Shown here: positions 1 through 9,140 of the stretch, piece after piece
How positions within the stretch are numbered: the first letter of the stretch is position 1
How the letters are laid out: every line of letters begins with the position of its first letter
Assembly: GCA_937991645.1 (NCBI GenBank)
Contig: CALKPL010000025.1
Location: 186,001-250,000 of the forward strand
Reading direction: 5' to 3'
Length of the DNA: 64,000 bases
DNA from: UMGS1783 sp900555065
GTDB taxonomy: Bacteria > Bacillota > Clostridia > Oscillospirales > UMGS1783
Notes under the pieces: generated by a model
What the model was told of the DNA's origin: nothing
The model's database searches: none
What the model saw: the letters and a program-made list of their open reading frames with translations, nothing else
Program-made: the position numbers and the translations under genes

Positions 1-2
1 CA

Positions 3-494
3 ACCGGCAATACGGGCCTGCATGCCGACTACCTGAAAAATTTTATTCTGGACCTGTGCCGTTCTGCGGGTGTAAACGAGTTGCAGTGCCTGCATAATTC
101 CAAGTGCCTGTCGGCAGACGTAAACGCGGGATTCGATCCGACCTATCCGGAGCCTATGGAGAAGCGAAACTCCTCCTATCTGAACTATGGTACAATTATT
201 ACAAAATACACTGGCTCCGGCGGAAAGTCCGCCACGTCTGACGCCAGTGCGGAATTCTTCGCAAACGTCCGCAATATCCTCGATGAAGCGGGGGTTATCT
301 GGCAGTCCGGCGAACTGGGGAAGGTGGACGCCGGCGGCGGCGGGACAGTGGCAAAGTTTATTGCGGATCTCGATATCGACGTCGTTGACCTGGGCGTTCC
401 CGTACTCTCCATGCATGCGCCTTTTGAGGTTATCAGCAAAATGGACCTGTATATGACGCATAGGGCAGTGGAGGCATTTTTCAAAAAAGGCTGA
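3..494 (+). CDS. M18 family aminopeptidase, C-terminal part (5' end outside window)
   Basis: The frame is open from the first bases and runs 163 codons to TGA. The fragment carries typical C-terminal M18 (aspartyl aminopeptidase) features: a DVNAGFDP segment, an NYG..ITKYTGSGGKSATSDA stretch, and near the end SMHAPFEVISK, whose His is a metal ligand in the family. M18 enzymes are cytosolic dinuclear-zinc aminopeptidases that release N-terminal, often acidic, residues from peptides. The N-terminal metal ligands lie upstream of the window, so integrity cannot be judged. A strong terminator follows, so this is the last gene of its transcript. Confidence 0.88.
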   Translation, partial: TGNTGLHADYLKNFILDLCRSAGVNELQCLHNSKCLSADVNAGFDPTYPEPMEKRNSSYLNYGTIITKYTGSGGKSATSDASAEFFANVRNILDEAGVIWQSGELGKVDAGGGGTVAKFIADLDIDVVDLGVPVLSMHAPFEVISKMDLYMTHRAVEAFFKKG

Positions 495-543
495 CCAGGA
501 CGCTGCGTAAGCGCCGTTCTCATATTCAAATCATTTTATCTTG

Positions 544-587
544 GCAGGACAGCTTGACTATATATGCTGTCCTGCTTTCTCTCTTTT
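544..587 (+). terminator. Rho-independent terminator after the M18 gene
   Basis: A perfect 10-bp stem, GCAGGACAGC (544-553) with GCTGTCCTGC (566-575), encloses a 12-base loop and is followed by a pyrimidine tract, TTTCTCTCTTTT. Confidence 0.85.
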
Positions 588-722
588 ATGGAGGTCTTGC
601 TCTATGTTTGTTCCTATTTTTCAATGCTGTTTTGCAGCCAAGCGCTTTTTCATGAAAAGTAGAAAAAGACACAATTTTAATTTATACTAAGAACAGCCAA
701 TCATATATCATGTGGTGATCTT

Positions 723-1622
723 ATGGATACAATCATTCATGAAATGCAAGATGAAGTACGGAAAAGCTCCCTTATGGAGGGCAGTAACAAAACGGGTATC
801 CCGTTTGTAACAGCCTGGAATTTCACAAGCGATAAAATACGAATGCCAAATACGGAGAATCCATATCTTTATATCGTGCTTGACGGTATGCTTCGGCTTT
901 ATACGCCATCAGGAATTATGGATTACGTGGAAGGGCAATATTCCATATCCCAAATTGATACTCCGCTGTCAGGAACTGTTTTGACATTTTCCAGCCGGCA
1001 AGATTTTTTAGCGCTTTCTGTTGAATTCACCGTTTTTGATATCATAACAGCAGTTTTAGGTTTGGACAATGACCTGACTGAAAAAATTATTAGCGAAAAC
1101 ATGTACGAACAGGCTATGTCCCTTTCTGATAAAGCTGTTGTACAGTCAGTTTACAGACTTTTTTCAATAGGGAAAAAGGCGGTCCCCTCTGAATTTTTGC
1201 GCAAAAACATCATGCAAGAAGTCATATATCACATTCTCTGCGGTTCCTGCGGAAAACAGTTTCTTCAAAGCATAATAAATATCGGACAGGCAGATGAAAT
1301 TTATAAGGCAAACAGTTGGATAAAAGAAAATTTCCGCAGTCCATTCACTGTAGAAGAACTGGCGAAACAAAGAAATATGAGCGTTTCACTGTTTCATCAG
1401 AAGTTCAAAAGCGCCGTGGGAATGGGTCCGCTGCAATGCCAAAAAAGGTTGCGGCTGACGGAAGCTAGGCGGCTGATGTTGGATGAAAACAAAAATGTAA
1501 CCGAAGCGTCTATCGAGGTAGGATACGAAAGCCTCTCACAATTTATTCGAGATTACCGTAAAATGTTTGATGCAGCGCCAAAGGAGGATATTCAGAAACT
1601 TCAAAGGCAGTTAAAGAAATAA
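723..1622 (+). CDS. AraC family transcriptional regulator (AraC_N type)
   Basis: This 299-residue protein has an N-terminal cupin-like effector domain of the AraC_N type (about residues 20-170). Two helix-turn-helix modules follow at about 200-295, recognisable from the TVEELAKQRNMSVSLFHQKFK segment and the GYESLSQFIRDYRKMF segment. The ATG follows GGTGAT. A TATACT at 683-688 could be a -10, but no good -35 was found. It lies directly upstream of a GlcG/HbpS-like gene on the same strand. A local regulatory target is plausible but unproven, and the inducer is unknown. Confidence 0.9.
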   Translation: MDTIIHEMQDEVRKSSLMEGSNKTGIPFVTAWNFTSDKIRMPNTENPYLYIVLDGMLRLYTPSGIMDYVEGQYSISQIDTPLSGTVLTFSSRQDFLALSVEFTVFDIITAVLGLDNDLTEKIISENMYEQAMSLSDKAVVQSVYRLFSIGKKAVPSEFLRKNIMQEVIYHILCGSCGKQFLQSIINIGQADEIYKANSWIKENFRSPFTVEELAKQRNMSVSLFHQKFKSAVGMGPLQCQKRLRLTEARRLMLDENKNVTEASIEVGYESLSQFIRDYRKMFDAAPKEDIQKLQRQLKK

Positions 1623-1722
1623 GCAAGTTTTTAAGAGCAATAGGCAAGTAAAAAAAGCAGTTCATTTGTTATACTTTCATTGTCAGAGATTTTTGTATCA
1701 ATGCGAAAATGGAGGTTTTCAA

Positions 1723-2145
1723 ATGATTTTAACAGATGAACTGTGTGATAAGCTATGTGCCGCCGCAAGAGAAAAGAGTAAAGAAATTGGCATCGATATC
1801 AGTTTTGCAATTTGCGATGAAAACGGTCTACCAAGAGCATACCGCCGGTATGGGGAAGCGTTGGTTTTAAGCATAACCCTTGTACCTGGAAAAGCATATA
1901 CGTCTGCCGTAACGCAATGTAAAACAAAAGATGTGGCGGCTGCTGCTGCAGAAGGCGCTTCTCTTATGGCAATTCAGACAAACGACCCTAAATTCACACT
2001 TGTGGCCGGCGGATATCCGCTATTTATAAATGGAAAGATTGCCGGTGGAATCGGTGTTGGTGGAGGCACAGAAGAGCAAGACTGTAAAATTGCGGAATAT
2101 GTGGTCCGCTTGTTTGAAAAACTGGCCGGTTCATTGTTCGTGTAA
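1723..2145 (+). CDS. GlcG/HbpS-like heme-binding family protein
   Basis: A 140-residue protein of the GlcG/HbpS-like fold (PF03928). Family hallmarks are an ISFAICDENG segment, a KAYTSA motif and a glycine-rich GGYPLFINGKIAGGIGVGG strand. Members bind small ligands such as heme or cobalamin, or accompany diol and glycolate metabolism; the role here is unknown. The ATG at 1723 is preceded by GGAGG at 1711-1715. An in-frame TTG at 1666 lacks such a site and was rejected as the start. It is probably co-transcribed with, or controlled by, the AraC gene upstream. Confidence 0.82.
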   Translation: MILTDELCDKLCAAAREKSKEIGIDISFAICDENGLPRAYRRYGEALVLSITLVPGKAYTSAVTQCKTKDVAAAAAEGASLMAIQTNDPKFTLVAGGYPLFINGKIAGGIGVGGGTEEQDCKIAEYVVRLFEKLAGSLFV

Positions 2146-2602
2146 AAAAGTAAGCCCATATTGTGCCGGCAATAACCTGGATAGTTAACAAATGCCTTGC
2201 AAGCAGTACGTTTTAAAAGCTCCGGAATACGTGATTCATAAATGTTCGCCGTAGCGCTGGAATCGGTAAGCGCACGCAGTATTGCACAGAATTTATTCGC
2301 CCTTTTCTGTCCTGTATAATCAAGAAAGCGCAAGCGGTTATAACGCTTGCGCTTTTCATCGCGTATTCGGCAGAACTAAAAATGCTTTACTCTGCAAGCG
2401 CTGTAAACACAAGCAGAACAGTGGATATTTATAACGGCAAAAAAGCCTGTATATTGCGGATTTCAGAAATTCCAAAATGCCGAGGACCATCCCTTGCAGA
2501 CGGGACAATGCCGTTTTATTGATCCATATTGTAAAGAAATAGAAAAAGCAGGCTGGAAGCTTGTCTAGCGTTCTTCCGGTTTGTTGCATTCTGTGTATGT
2601 AT
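2146..2602. other. Intergenic stretch with broken coding traces
   Basis: No intact gene is supported. On the plus strand, 2406-2568 is an open frame of about 54 codons after a stop. It has no usable start but a protein-like composition (KKPVYCGFQKFQ, then CRFIDPYCKEIEKAGWKLV at the end). On the minus strand, 2160-2333 also reads open and protein-like. These may be remnants of decayed genes. A strong hairpin at 2325-2355 separates them. Confidence 0.3.
2325..2355. terminator. Perfect hairpin, probably bidirectional terminator
   Basis: AAAGCGCAAGCG (2325-2336) pairs perfectly with CGCTTGCGCTTT (2344-2355) around a 7-base loop. Flanking A and T runs allow termination in either direction: the glcG-like gene from the left, or ybaK-strand transcription from the right. 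Confidence 0.7.
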
Positions 2603-3079
2603 TTACTCCGCCTGCCAGCCTTTGCAGACGTCTACCCAGATATGTGCGTTTGCGTACCGTTCCAGTTCCTCAATCGACAGCTCAATTGCGCTGTTGCTGC
2701 TGCCACATGCAGGGAATACGGTTTCAAATCGTTTAAGCGACCGGTCTAAAAACACTTGGATTCCATCGTTGACGGCAAAGGGGCAGACGCCGCCGACCGC
2801 ATGACCGACCCATGCCTCCGCCTGCTCAGGCGACAGCATTTTCGCCTTCACCCCGAACTGCGCTTTGTATTTAGCATTGTCTATTTTCGCGTCGCCCGCC
2901 GTCACGATTAGAAGTGGCCTGTCATTTGCGTTGAACGACAGTGTTTTTGCAATCCGGCAGGGCTCGCAGTGCAGCGCCTCCGCCGCGAGTTCAACAGTTG
3001 CGCTTGAAACGGGAAACTCCTGGATTCGGTCTTCTATCCCATATTCCCTGAAAAATGCTTTCACTCTGTCTATTGCCAT
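2603..3079 (-). CDS. YbaK/EbsC family aminoacyl-tRNA deacylase
   Basis: A 158-residue single-domain YbaK/ProX-type protein that hydrolyses mischarged tRNA (Cys-tRNA-Pro or a related misacylated tRNA) in trans. Supporting motifs are RIAKTLSF, the glycine-rich GHAVGGVCPFA loop and the VFLDRSLKRFETVFPACGSSNSA region. These form the substrate pocket in the family. It is full length for a free-standing YbaK protein. It is followed on the minus strand by no gene, and lies 17 bases downstream of the flavodoxin gene, so co-transcription is likely. Confidence 0.9.
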   Translation of the reverse strand: MAIDRVKAFFREYGIEDRIQEFPVSSATVELAAEALHCEPCRIAKTLSFNANDRPLLIVTAGDAKIDNAKYKAQFGVKAKMLSPEQAEAWVGHAVGGVCPFAVNDGIQVFLDRSLKRFETVFPACGSSNSAIELSIEELERYANAHIWVDVCKGWQAE

Positions 3080-3096
3080 ATTTTACTCCTCACAAT

Positions 3097-3576
3097 CTAT
3101 GCGTTCAGTACGCTCCTGGCAAAACGGGCGATCGCTTCAGGGGAAACAGGTGGAGCCGTCATCTTTCCTGCCTGAATCGCCCTGGAAACTGCGCCGGCGA
3201 CTAACCTGTCGATCCCTTTCTGCAGGCGCATATCCAGCTCGCCGCCCAAAGACGCGCAAACAACAGCGGCCGAGATAAGGTCGGCCGGGATGCTGCGGCG
3301 CAGGATGCCGGCAGCGTCCGTGTCAAAGCTACAAAGAAAATAAGCGGTCCGCTTTTGTCGGAGCATGCTCTGGTTGGTTTGAATATACTTTGAAGCGGCC
3401 TTGTGCAGGGAGCCAAACCGAACGCCGCCGCCTATTATGACAATGTCATATGCCGCGGGGTTGGGCGACGTCTGTGTCAGGTCGGCAAGCACGCAGTCTG
3501 GAAAATATGCGGCCAGCCGTTCGGTGCAGCTTCGGGCGGTACCGGTTTTGCTCGCATAGGCAATCAGTGTTTTCAC
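3097..3576 (-). CDS. Flavodoxin-domain protein
   Basis: A flavodoxin-fold protein of 159 residues. The N-terminal TLIAYASKTGTA is the FMN phosphate-binding loop, and DIVIIGGGVRFGSLHKAA is the second FMN-contacting strand-loop. It resembles flavodoxins related to protoporphyrinogen oxidase HemG or a menaquinone-dependent type, but the substrate is unknown. GTG at 3576 is chosen as start because GAAAGGG lies 9 bases upstream. The ATG at 3585 would sit directly against that site and overlap the preceding ABC permease gene. Confidence 0.8.
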   Translation of the reverse strand: MKTLIAYASKTGTARSCTERLAAYFPDCVLADLTQTSPNPAAYDIVIIGGGVRFGSLHKAASKYIQTNQSMLRQKRTAYFLCSFDTDAAGILRRSIPADLISAAVVCASLGGELDMRLQKGIDRLVAGAVSRAIQAGKMTAPPVSPEAIARFARSVLNA

Positions 3577-3581
3577 ATTTT

Positions 3582-4439
3582 TCATCCCTTTCGTTTTCTG
3601 GATATACTCCAAACGGAAAGCAGAAAAAAGACAATGGCGACTGCAATCAGTACAATCAGGTGTACCAGCGGCGTCGCGGTATATTCTCCGTACTGAAATA
3701 CCATGCCCATCTCCGTATTAAACGCAGCTACAACGGATTCCGGCACATTGGCGAATGTAGCCGACATAGGCTCCGCCATGAACACATGCCGAAACAGGAG
3801 CGCTGCGTGGGACACGGGAAAGAGCTTGATAACCCAGCCGATAGACTCCGGCAGAACGCCGATGGGAATATAGATTCCCGTCAGAAAACCGATGAGCGTG
3901 CCGAGAATAGTGCTTGCCGTGGAGAAAGCGTTCATGCTTTTAAAAAAGCTTGTAATGAAAAAGACCATTGCGCTTGAGGACAAAACGGACAACAGAATGA
4001 GTCCTACCACTTTCAAAAGGCTCGTAAAGGGGAGCAGGCTGCCGCCGTATGCAACGATATAGAGTTCAATCAGAACCAGCGTCACAAGGCTTATAATCAC
4101 ACCAATTAAATAGGTGCTCACCACATATCCGCCCGCAATGGTGGAGCGCTTGAGCGGCGCTGTGAGGAAGTCGCGGTTATTTTTGCGCGCGCGGTCTTCC
4201 ACCATAATCCCGAACGCCCCCATAGTCGATGTTATGGATGTAACAGCCATCAGTCCGGACGCAATCCAGCTGTCCATCAGGAACCTGACGCCGGGCAAGC
4301 CGTCCATGTCGGACGTAATAACGTCTCCTAAAAAGAGCACGTATAGCCCTATAATGATAATTACGCTTAGAAAAGAGAAAAAGACGGAGGATTTATCCCG
4401 GAAAAAGATCTTTAGATTTCGTACGGCAAGGTTAATCAT
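3582..4439 (-). CDS. ABC-2 type transporter permease
   Basis: A 285-residue integral membrane protein with about six hydrophobic segments and the ABC-2 permease pattern. After INLAVRNLKIFFRDK comes a first membrane helix, a cytoplasmic loop with EDRARKNNRDFLTAPL, then a helix cluster containing the conserved FPVSHAALLFR region. The ATG at 4439 follows AAAGGAG and overlaps the ATPase gene end by 8 bases, showing translational coupling. With the ATPase it forms a daunorubicin-resistance-like (DrrAB/NodIJ type) exporter of unknown substrate. Confidence 0.9.
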   Translation of the reverse strand: MINLAVRNLKIFFRDKSSVFFSFLSVIIIIGLYVLFLGDVITSDMDGLPGVRFLMDSWIASGLMAVTSITSTMGAFGIMVEDRARKNNRDFLTAPLKRSTIAGGYVVSTYLIGVIISLVTLVLIELYIVAYGGSLLPFTSLLKVVGLILLSVLSSSAMVFFITSFFKSMNAFSTASTILGTLIGFLTGIYIPIGVLPESIGWVIKLFPVSHAALLFRHVFMAEPMSATFANVPESVVAAFNTEMGMVFQYGEYTATPLVHLIVLIAVAIVFFLLSVWSISRKRKG

Positions 4440-5355
4440 GGTCCCGCAGCTCCTTTCCCGTGATGTTGAGAAACACGTCGTCCATCGTACCGTGTTGCAC
4501 CTCAAAGCTCTCGATATACGGTTCCACGCTGTTTAAAATCCGGATCGCGGCCATCGTGCCGGGCAGGGGAACATTGCATATGCCATTTGTACATGTGTAT
4601 GCGATCCCTAGTTCGGTCAATCTTGTCTGCAGCGCAGCGCGGTCGGAGGCACGTAGCCGCAGGAGGTCGGAACTGTATTGCTCTCGCAGCGCGTCCGGCG
4701 TGCCTCGGGCAACAATCTCGCCGTTGTCTATGATCATGATGTAATCCGCACCGGCCGCCTCTTCCATATAGTGCGTCGTGAGGAAAACGGTCATGTTGTT
4801 TTCTTTTTGGAGGGCGCGAATCGTCTCCCAGACATTTTTCTTGGTCTGTGGATCAAGGCCCGTGGTCGGCTCGTCTAAAAACAGTATTTTGGGCGTATTG
4901 ACCAGTGCGCGCGCAATATCCGTCCTTCGCCGCTGTCCGCCCGAGAGTTTTCCATAACGGCGGTTCAGAAACGGTTCGACGCCGGCAGTCTCAATCGCTC
5001 GCCGCACATTCGCTTCATAGTCCTGTCTATCCGAACCGTAGAGCCGGGCGCGCACAAGCAGATTTTCGCGTACGGACAGCAGCGGGTCAAGCACGCTGTC
5101 CTGAAAGACAACGCCGATTTTCCGCCGTATCTCGTCATCCTCACGCCCGAGCAGGTGTCCGTCGATCAGCACCTGCCCGGCGTCGGGGCGCAAAAGGGTA
5201 CAGAGCATATCGATTGTAGTGGATTTACCGGCTCCATTCGGCCCCAGAAAAGCAAAGAGCTTACCGGCTTCCACATAAAAGTCGATCCCCTTGACTGCAT
5301 CTACCGATCCGAAGCTTTTTGACAATCCGGTAACCTCAATGATTCTTTTCTCCAT
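4432..5355 (-). CDS. ABC transporter ATP-binding protein (DrrA type)
   Basis: A 307-residue ATPase with Walker A GPNGAGKST (about residue 39), signature LSGGQRRR (about 137), Walker B ILFLDEPTTGLDP (about 157) and an H-loop (LTTHYMEEA). The C-terminal 80 residues form the DUF4162-type extension found in drug and lipid exporters of the DrrA/NatA group. It energises the overlapping permease gene downstream. The RBS and start lie immediately upstream of a PFOR terminator, so the exporter operon probably has its own weak promoter or depends on read-through. Confidence 0.93.
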   Translation of the reverse strand: MEKRIIEVTGLSKSFGSVDAVKGIDFYVEAGKLFAFLGPNGAGKSTTIDMLCTLLRPDAGQVLIDGHLLGREDDEIRRKIGVVFQDSVLDPLLSVRENLLVRARLYGSDRQDYEANVRRAIETAGVEPFLNRRYGKLSGGQRRRTDIARALVNTPKILFLDEPTTGLDPQTKKNVWETIRALQKENNMTVFLTTHYMEEAAGADYIMIIDNGEIVARGTPDALREQYSSDLLRLRASDRAALQTRLTELGIAYTCTNGICNVPLPGTMAAIRILNSVEPYIESFEVQHGTMDDVFLNITGKELRDHD

Positions 5356-5373
5356 TGTCCGCTCCTATTCCTA

Positions 5374-5410
5374 AAAATAGGGAGGCAGACAGGTTGTTGT
5401 CTGCCTCCCT
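5374..5410 (-). terminator. Terminator of the PFOR gene
   Basis: A 12-bp stem, GGGAGGCAGACA (5380-5391) with TGTCTGCCTCCC (5398-5409), is followed on the minus strand by TATTTTTAG. It lies 14 bases after the PFOR stop codon. Confidence 0.88.
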
Positions 5411-5422
5411 GACGCGGCTTTC

Positions 5423-8400
5423 TTACTCTACGCTATACAGATCAGAAAGGCGTTTGAGGTGTTCGTACCGCTGTTTTGCCGTTTCCGCAGCGTTTTCGAA
5501 GAGAACTTCCGCACGCTCCGGGAAACTGCGCTGGAGAGAGCTGTAACGGACCTCGCCAAGGATGAAGTCCTTATACGATTCCGTAGGCTCCTTGGAGTCC
5601 AGCGTAAAGGGATTCTTGCCGGCTTCCGCGTTGCGGGGATCGAAGCGGAACATGTTCCAGTAGCCCGCGGCAACGGCGGCTTTCGCTTCGAGCATGGAGG
5701 AACCCATACCCTTACGGATACCGTGGTTGATACAGGGCGCGTACGCAATAACGAGCGAAGGTCCATGATAGCTCTCGGCTTCGCTGAGCGCCTTGATGCA
5801 CTGATTATAGTCTGCACCCATGCATACCTGCGCAGTGTAGACATAGCCGTACGTCATGGCGATTTCAGCAAGGCTCTTTTTCTTGGTCTCTTTGCCCGCC
5901 GCCGCGAACTGGGCTACAGAACCTGTCGGCGTAGCCTTAGATGCCTGTCCGCCGGTGTTGCTGTAAACCTCGGTATCGAATACGAGGATGTTCACGTCTT
6001 TTCCGGAAGCAAGCACATGGTCGAGGCCGCCAAAACCGATGTCATAAGCCCAGCCGTCGCCGCCAAAGATCCAGACGGATTTCTTAGCGAGGAATTCCTT
6101 TTCGTCCAGCACTTTTTTGATCAGCGGAGTATTGGCGTTCTCAGGCGCGCTTTCAAGTACGGCAATCAGCTCGTCGGTCGCCACTCTGTTGGCGGAACCA
6201 TCTTCATATGTGGCCCTCCACGCGTCGATTGCGGCTTTGGTCTTGTCGCACGCGCCGGCGTAAATCTCGTCGAGATAACCCGCCAGGCGCTCCCGGACAT
6301 GCGTGCTGCCCAGGTACATACCGTAACCGTATTCGGCGTTGTCTTCAAACAGGGAGTTCGCCCAGGAAGGACCGAATCCCTTGTGGTTTGTGGTGTAGGG
6401 AACAGAGGGAGCCGAGCCGCCCCAGATGGAAGAACAGCCCGTGGCGTTGGCAATATACATACGCTCGCCGAACAGCTGGGTTACAAGACGCGCATACGGT
6501 GTCTCGCCGCAACCGGCGCAGGCGCCGGAGTACTCAAGCAGCGGCTGCTTGAACTGCGACCCCTTGACCGTGTCGGGCTTGAAGGGGAGATCGGTCTTGA
6601 TCTCGACCTCTTTACGCGCATAATCGAACTGCTCCTGCTTGGCGACTTCTTCCGCAAGCGGTTTCATGACAAGCGCCTTTTCTTTTGCGGGGCACGCGTT
6701 GGCGCATACGCCGCAGCCGGTGCAATCGAGCTGGGAAATGGTAATGCCGTACTTATAGGACTCGCAACCCTTGCCGTTCATCTTGACAAGCTGCATACCG
6801 GCAGGCGCGCCTTCAGCTTCTTTTTCCGTCATAACGGTCGGGCGGATAACTGCATGCGGACAGACATAAGAGCACTGGTTGCACTGAATGCAGTTCTCGC
6901 TGATCCAGCGGGGAACTTCAACAGCAATGCCACGCTTCTCATATGCCGCGCTGCCGAGCGGGAAAGTCCCGTCCGCCGCTGCGGCAAACGTAGAAACCGG
7001 CAGCTTATCGCCGAGCTGGCTGTTGATGGGGCGGAGGATATTCTCTACAAATCCGCCGAGCGCCTCCTTGTCCGCACTGTCGGCGGCAGGCGCATCCTGC
7101 GCGTTTGCCCATGCGGCCGGAACGTCGATCTTGACCAGATTCTCCACGCCCTTGTCAATCGCCTGCTGGTTCATCGCAACGATCTTGTCACCCTTCTTTC
7201 CATAAGTGGTAACGACCGCGTCTTTCATGTACTTCATTGCTTCGGCAAGGGGGATAATCCCGGCAAGCTTAAAGAAAGCGGACTGCAGAATCATGTTGAT
7301 GCGGTTGCCGAGCCCGATTTCCTTCGCGATACCAAATCCATCCACTGTGTAGAACTTGACATTCTTGGTCGCAAGGTCGCGTTTAAATTTCGCCGGCAGA
7401 ATCCTATCCAGCTCTTCAAGACTCCAATTGCAGTTGAGCAGGAAGGTACCGCCCTCTTTCAGGTCGGCCGTAATATCGTACTTGTCCACATAGGAGGGGT
7501 TGTGGCAGGCCACAAAATCCGCCTTGGAGACATAGTAGGTAGACTTGATCGGCTTATCGCCAAAGCGCAGGTGAGAGATGGTCACGCCGCCGGACTTCTT
7601 GGAGTCGTAGGCAAAATAGGCCTGCACTTTTTTGTCCGTGTGGTCGCCAATGATCTTGATAGAGTTCTTGTTCGCGCCGACCGTGCCGTCGGATCCAAGC
7701 CCCCAGAATTTGCAGGAAACGGTGCCTTCCGGCGTGGTTTCCGGATGCTCCGTAATCGGCAGGGAGTGGTTGGTTACGTCATCCTCGATTCCGACAGTGA
7801 AGCCGGTCTTGGGCTGCGCTGCTTTGAGATTGTCATAGACGGCGATCACACAGCCGGGCGTGGTGTCCTTGGAACCGAGACCATAACGGCCGCCGACAAC
7901 CTGGATATCGCTTCTGCCCGCGGCAGCGAGCGCGGCTGCGACGTCAAGGTAAAGGGGTTCGCCAAGCGCGCCGGGCTCTTTTGTACGGTCGAGCACAGCA
8001 ATGCGTTTAACGGTCTCAGGCAGCGCCGCAAGGAAGCGGTCGGTTGCGAACGGACGATACAGGCGGACTTTGACAAGGCCGACTTTTTCGCCCTTGGCGC
8101 GGAGGTAATCGATGGTTTCTTCAATCGTGTCATTGACAGAGCCAATGGCGACGATGACATGCTTTGCGTCCGGCGCGCCGTAGTAGTTAAACAGTTTGTA
8201 GTCGCTGCCGATAGCGGCGTTGACCTGGTTCATGCAGCCCTCAACGATCTCCGGCAGGGCGTTGTAATACGGGTTGCAGGCTTCACGGGCCTGGAAATAG
8301 ATGTCGGGGTTCTGCGCAGTACCGCGCAGAACCGGATGCTCCGGGTTAAGCGCATTTTTGCGGAACGCGTCGATCGCATCCATATCCGCCATTTCAGCAA

Positions 8401-8971
8401 GGGTTTCGTAATCCCATATCTCGATCTTCTGAATCTCATGAGAGGTGCGGAAACCGTCAAAGAAATGGAGGAACGGCACTCTGCCCTTGATAGCGGCCAT
8501 ATGCGCCACAGCCGCGAGATCCATGACTTCCTGGGGATTCGTCGAAGCGAGCATGGCAAACCCGGTCTGGCGGCAGGCCATAACATCCTGATGATCGCCG
8601 AAAATGGACAGCGCGTGAGAAGCGAGCGCGCGGGCGGAGCAGTGAATCACGCCGGGCAGCAGTTCGCCGGCCATTTTATACATGTTCGGGATCATGAGCA
8701 GCAATCCCTGCGAAGCAGTAAACGTAGTCGTCAGCGCGCCGGCGGCCAGAGAGCCGTGCACAGTGCCGGAGGCGCCGGCCTCAGACTGCATTTCGACAAC
8801 TTTCACCTGTTGTCCGAAAATATTTTTTCTTCCGTCTGCCGACCACTTGTCCACAACTTCGGCCATTACGGACGAGGGTGTGATGGGATAGATTCCGGCA
8901 ACATCGGTAAACGCATAGGCCACATGTGCCGCAGCGGTGTTGCCATCCATCGTTTTCATTTTCCTTGCCAT
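5423..8971 (-). CDS. nifJ: Pyruvate:ferredoxin (flavodoxin) oxidoreductase, single-chain
   Basis: The 1182-residue homodimeric PFOR oxidises pyruvate with CoA to acetyl-CoA and CO2 and passes electrons to ferredoxin. Domains in order: pyrimidine-binding/pyruvate N-terminal domain (about 10-245), domain II, gamma domain (about 425-610), a dicluster ferredoxin module (about 690-755, CIQCNQCSYVCP and CTGCGVCANACP), and the TPP domain (about 820-1110). The TPP domain carries the proximal-cluster CAGCGETPY and the cofactor motif GGDGWAYDIG. Length matches the family. It is monocistronic, with a clear promoter at 9112-9140, a hairpin-bearing leader and a terminator. With nearby NfnAB it handles the cell's ferredoxin pool. 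Confidence 0.98.
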   Translation of the reverse strand: MARKMKTMDGNTAAAHVAYAFTDVAGIYPITPSSVMAEVVDKWSADGRKNIFGQQVKVVEMQSEAGASGTVHGSLAAGALTTTFTASQGLLLMIPNMYKMAGELLPGVIHCSARALASHALSIFGDHQDVMACRQTGFAMLASTNPQEVMDLAAVAHMAAIKGRVPFLHFFDGFRTSHEIQKIEIWDYETLAEMADMDAIDAFRKNALNPEHPVLRGTAQNPDIYFQAREACNPYYNALPEIVEGCMNQVNAAIGSDYKLFNYYGAPDAKHVIVAIGSVNDTIEETIDYLRAKGEKVGLVKVRLYRPFATDRFLAALPETVKRIAVLDRTKEPGALGEPLYLDVAAALAAAGRSDIQVVGGRYGLGSKDTTPGCVIAVYDNLKAAQPKTGFTVGIEDDVTNHSLPITEHPETTPEGTVSCKFWGLGSDGTVGANKNSIKIIGDHTDKKVQAYFAYDSKKSGGVTISHLRFGDKPIKSTYYVSKADFVACHNPSYVDKYDITADLKEGGTFLLNCNWSLEELDRILPAKFKRDLATKNVKFYTVDGFGIAKEIGLGNRINMILQSAFFKLAGIIPLAEAMKYMKDAVVTTYGKKGDKIVAMNQQAIDKGVENLVKIDVPAAWANAQDAPAADSADKEALGGFVENILRPINSQLGDKLPVSTFAAAADGTFPLGSAAYEKRGIAVEVPRWISENCIQCNQCSYVCPHAVIRPTVMTEKEAEGAPAGMQLVKMNGKGCESYKYGITISQLDCTGCGVCANACPAKEKALVMKPLAEEVAKQEQFDYARKEVEIKTDLPFKPDTVKGSQFKQPLLEYSGACAGCGETPYARLVTQLFGERMYIANATGCSSIWGGSAPSVPYTTNHKGFGPSWANSLFEDNAEYGYGMYLGSTHVRERLAGYLDEIYAGACDKTKAAIDAWRATYEDGSANRVATDELIAVLESAPENANTPLIKKVLDEKEFLAKKSVWIFGGDGWAYDIGFGGLDHVLASGKDVNILVFDTEVYSNTGGQASKATPTGSVAQFAAAGKETKKKSLAEIAMTYGYVYTAQVCMGADYNQCIKALSEAESYHGPSLVIAYAPCINHGIRKGMGSSMLEAKAAVAAGYWNMFRFDPRNAEAGKNPFTLDSKEPTESYKDFILGEVRYSSLQRSFPERAEVLFENAAETAKQRYEHLKRLSDLYSVE

Positions 8972-9019
8972 TCAATGTCCTCCTATCGATATATATAAAA
9001 TAAGTAAAACCAGGAAAGA

Positions 9020-9056
9020 ACACGACGCATAAAATCAATTTTTATGCATTGTGTGA
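9020..9056 (-). promoter_or_regulatory. Inverted repeat in the PFOR leader
   Basis: CACGACGCATAAAA pairs imperfectly with TTTTATGCATTGTG within the transcribed leader, about 50-85 bases upstream of the PFOR start codon. It could be an operator or an mRNA hairpin. No T tract follows in the direction of transcription, so termination is unlikely. Function is unknown. Confidence 0.4.
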
Positions 9057-9111
9057 TCCTAATTAACGCCCCAGATACGCACAGATAAAAGCATCGATGC
9101 ATACCCAAATA

Positions 9112-9140
9112 ACTATACCATTTTTTTCTCTATTATGCAA
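9112..9140 (-). promoter_or_regulatory. Sigma-A promoter of the PFOR gene
   Basis: On the minus strand, TTGCAT (9135-9140) and TATAGT (9112-9117) are separated by exactly 17 bases. This predicts a leader of about 135 bases. The rest of the 8972-9357 gap is AT-rich and holds this promoter and the divergent one at 9299-9327. Confidence 0.7.

Noticed and set aside
5459..8998. A very long plus-strand open frame antisense to PFOR (about 1179 codons).
   Set aside because: It is a shadow of the PFOR codon structure: no RBS, no recognisable domain, His/Arg-rich composition, fully overlapped by an unmistakable nifJ.
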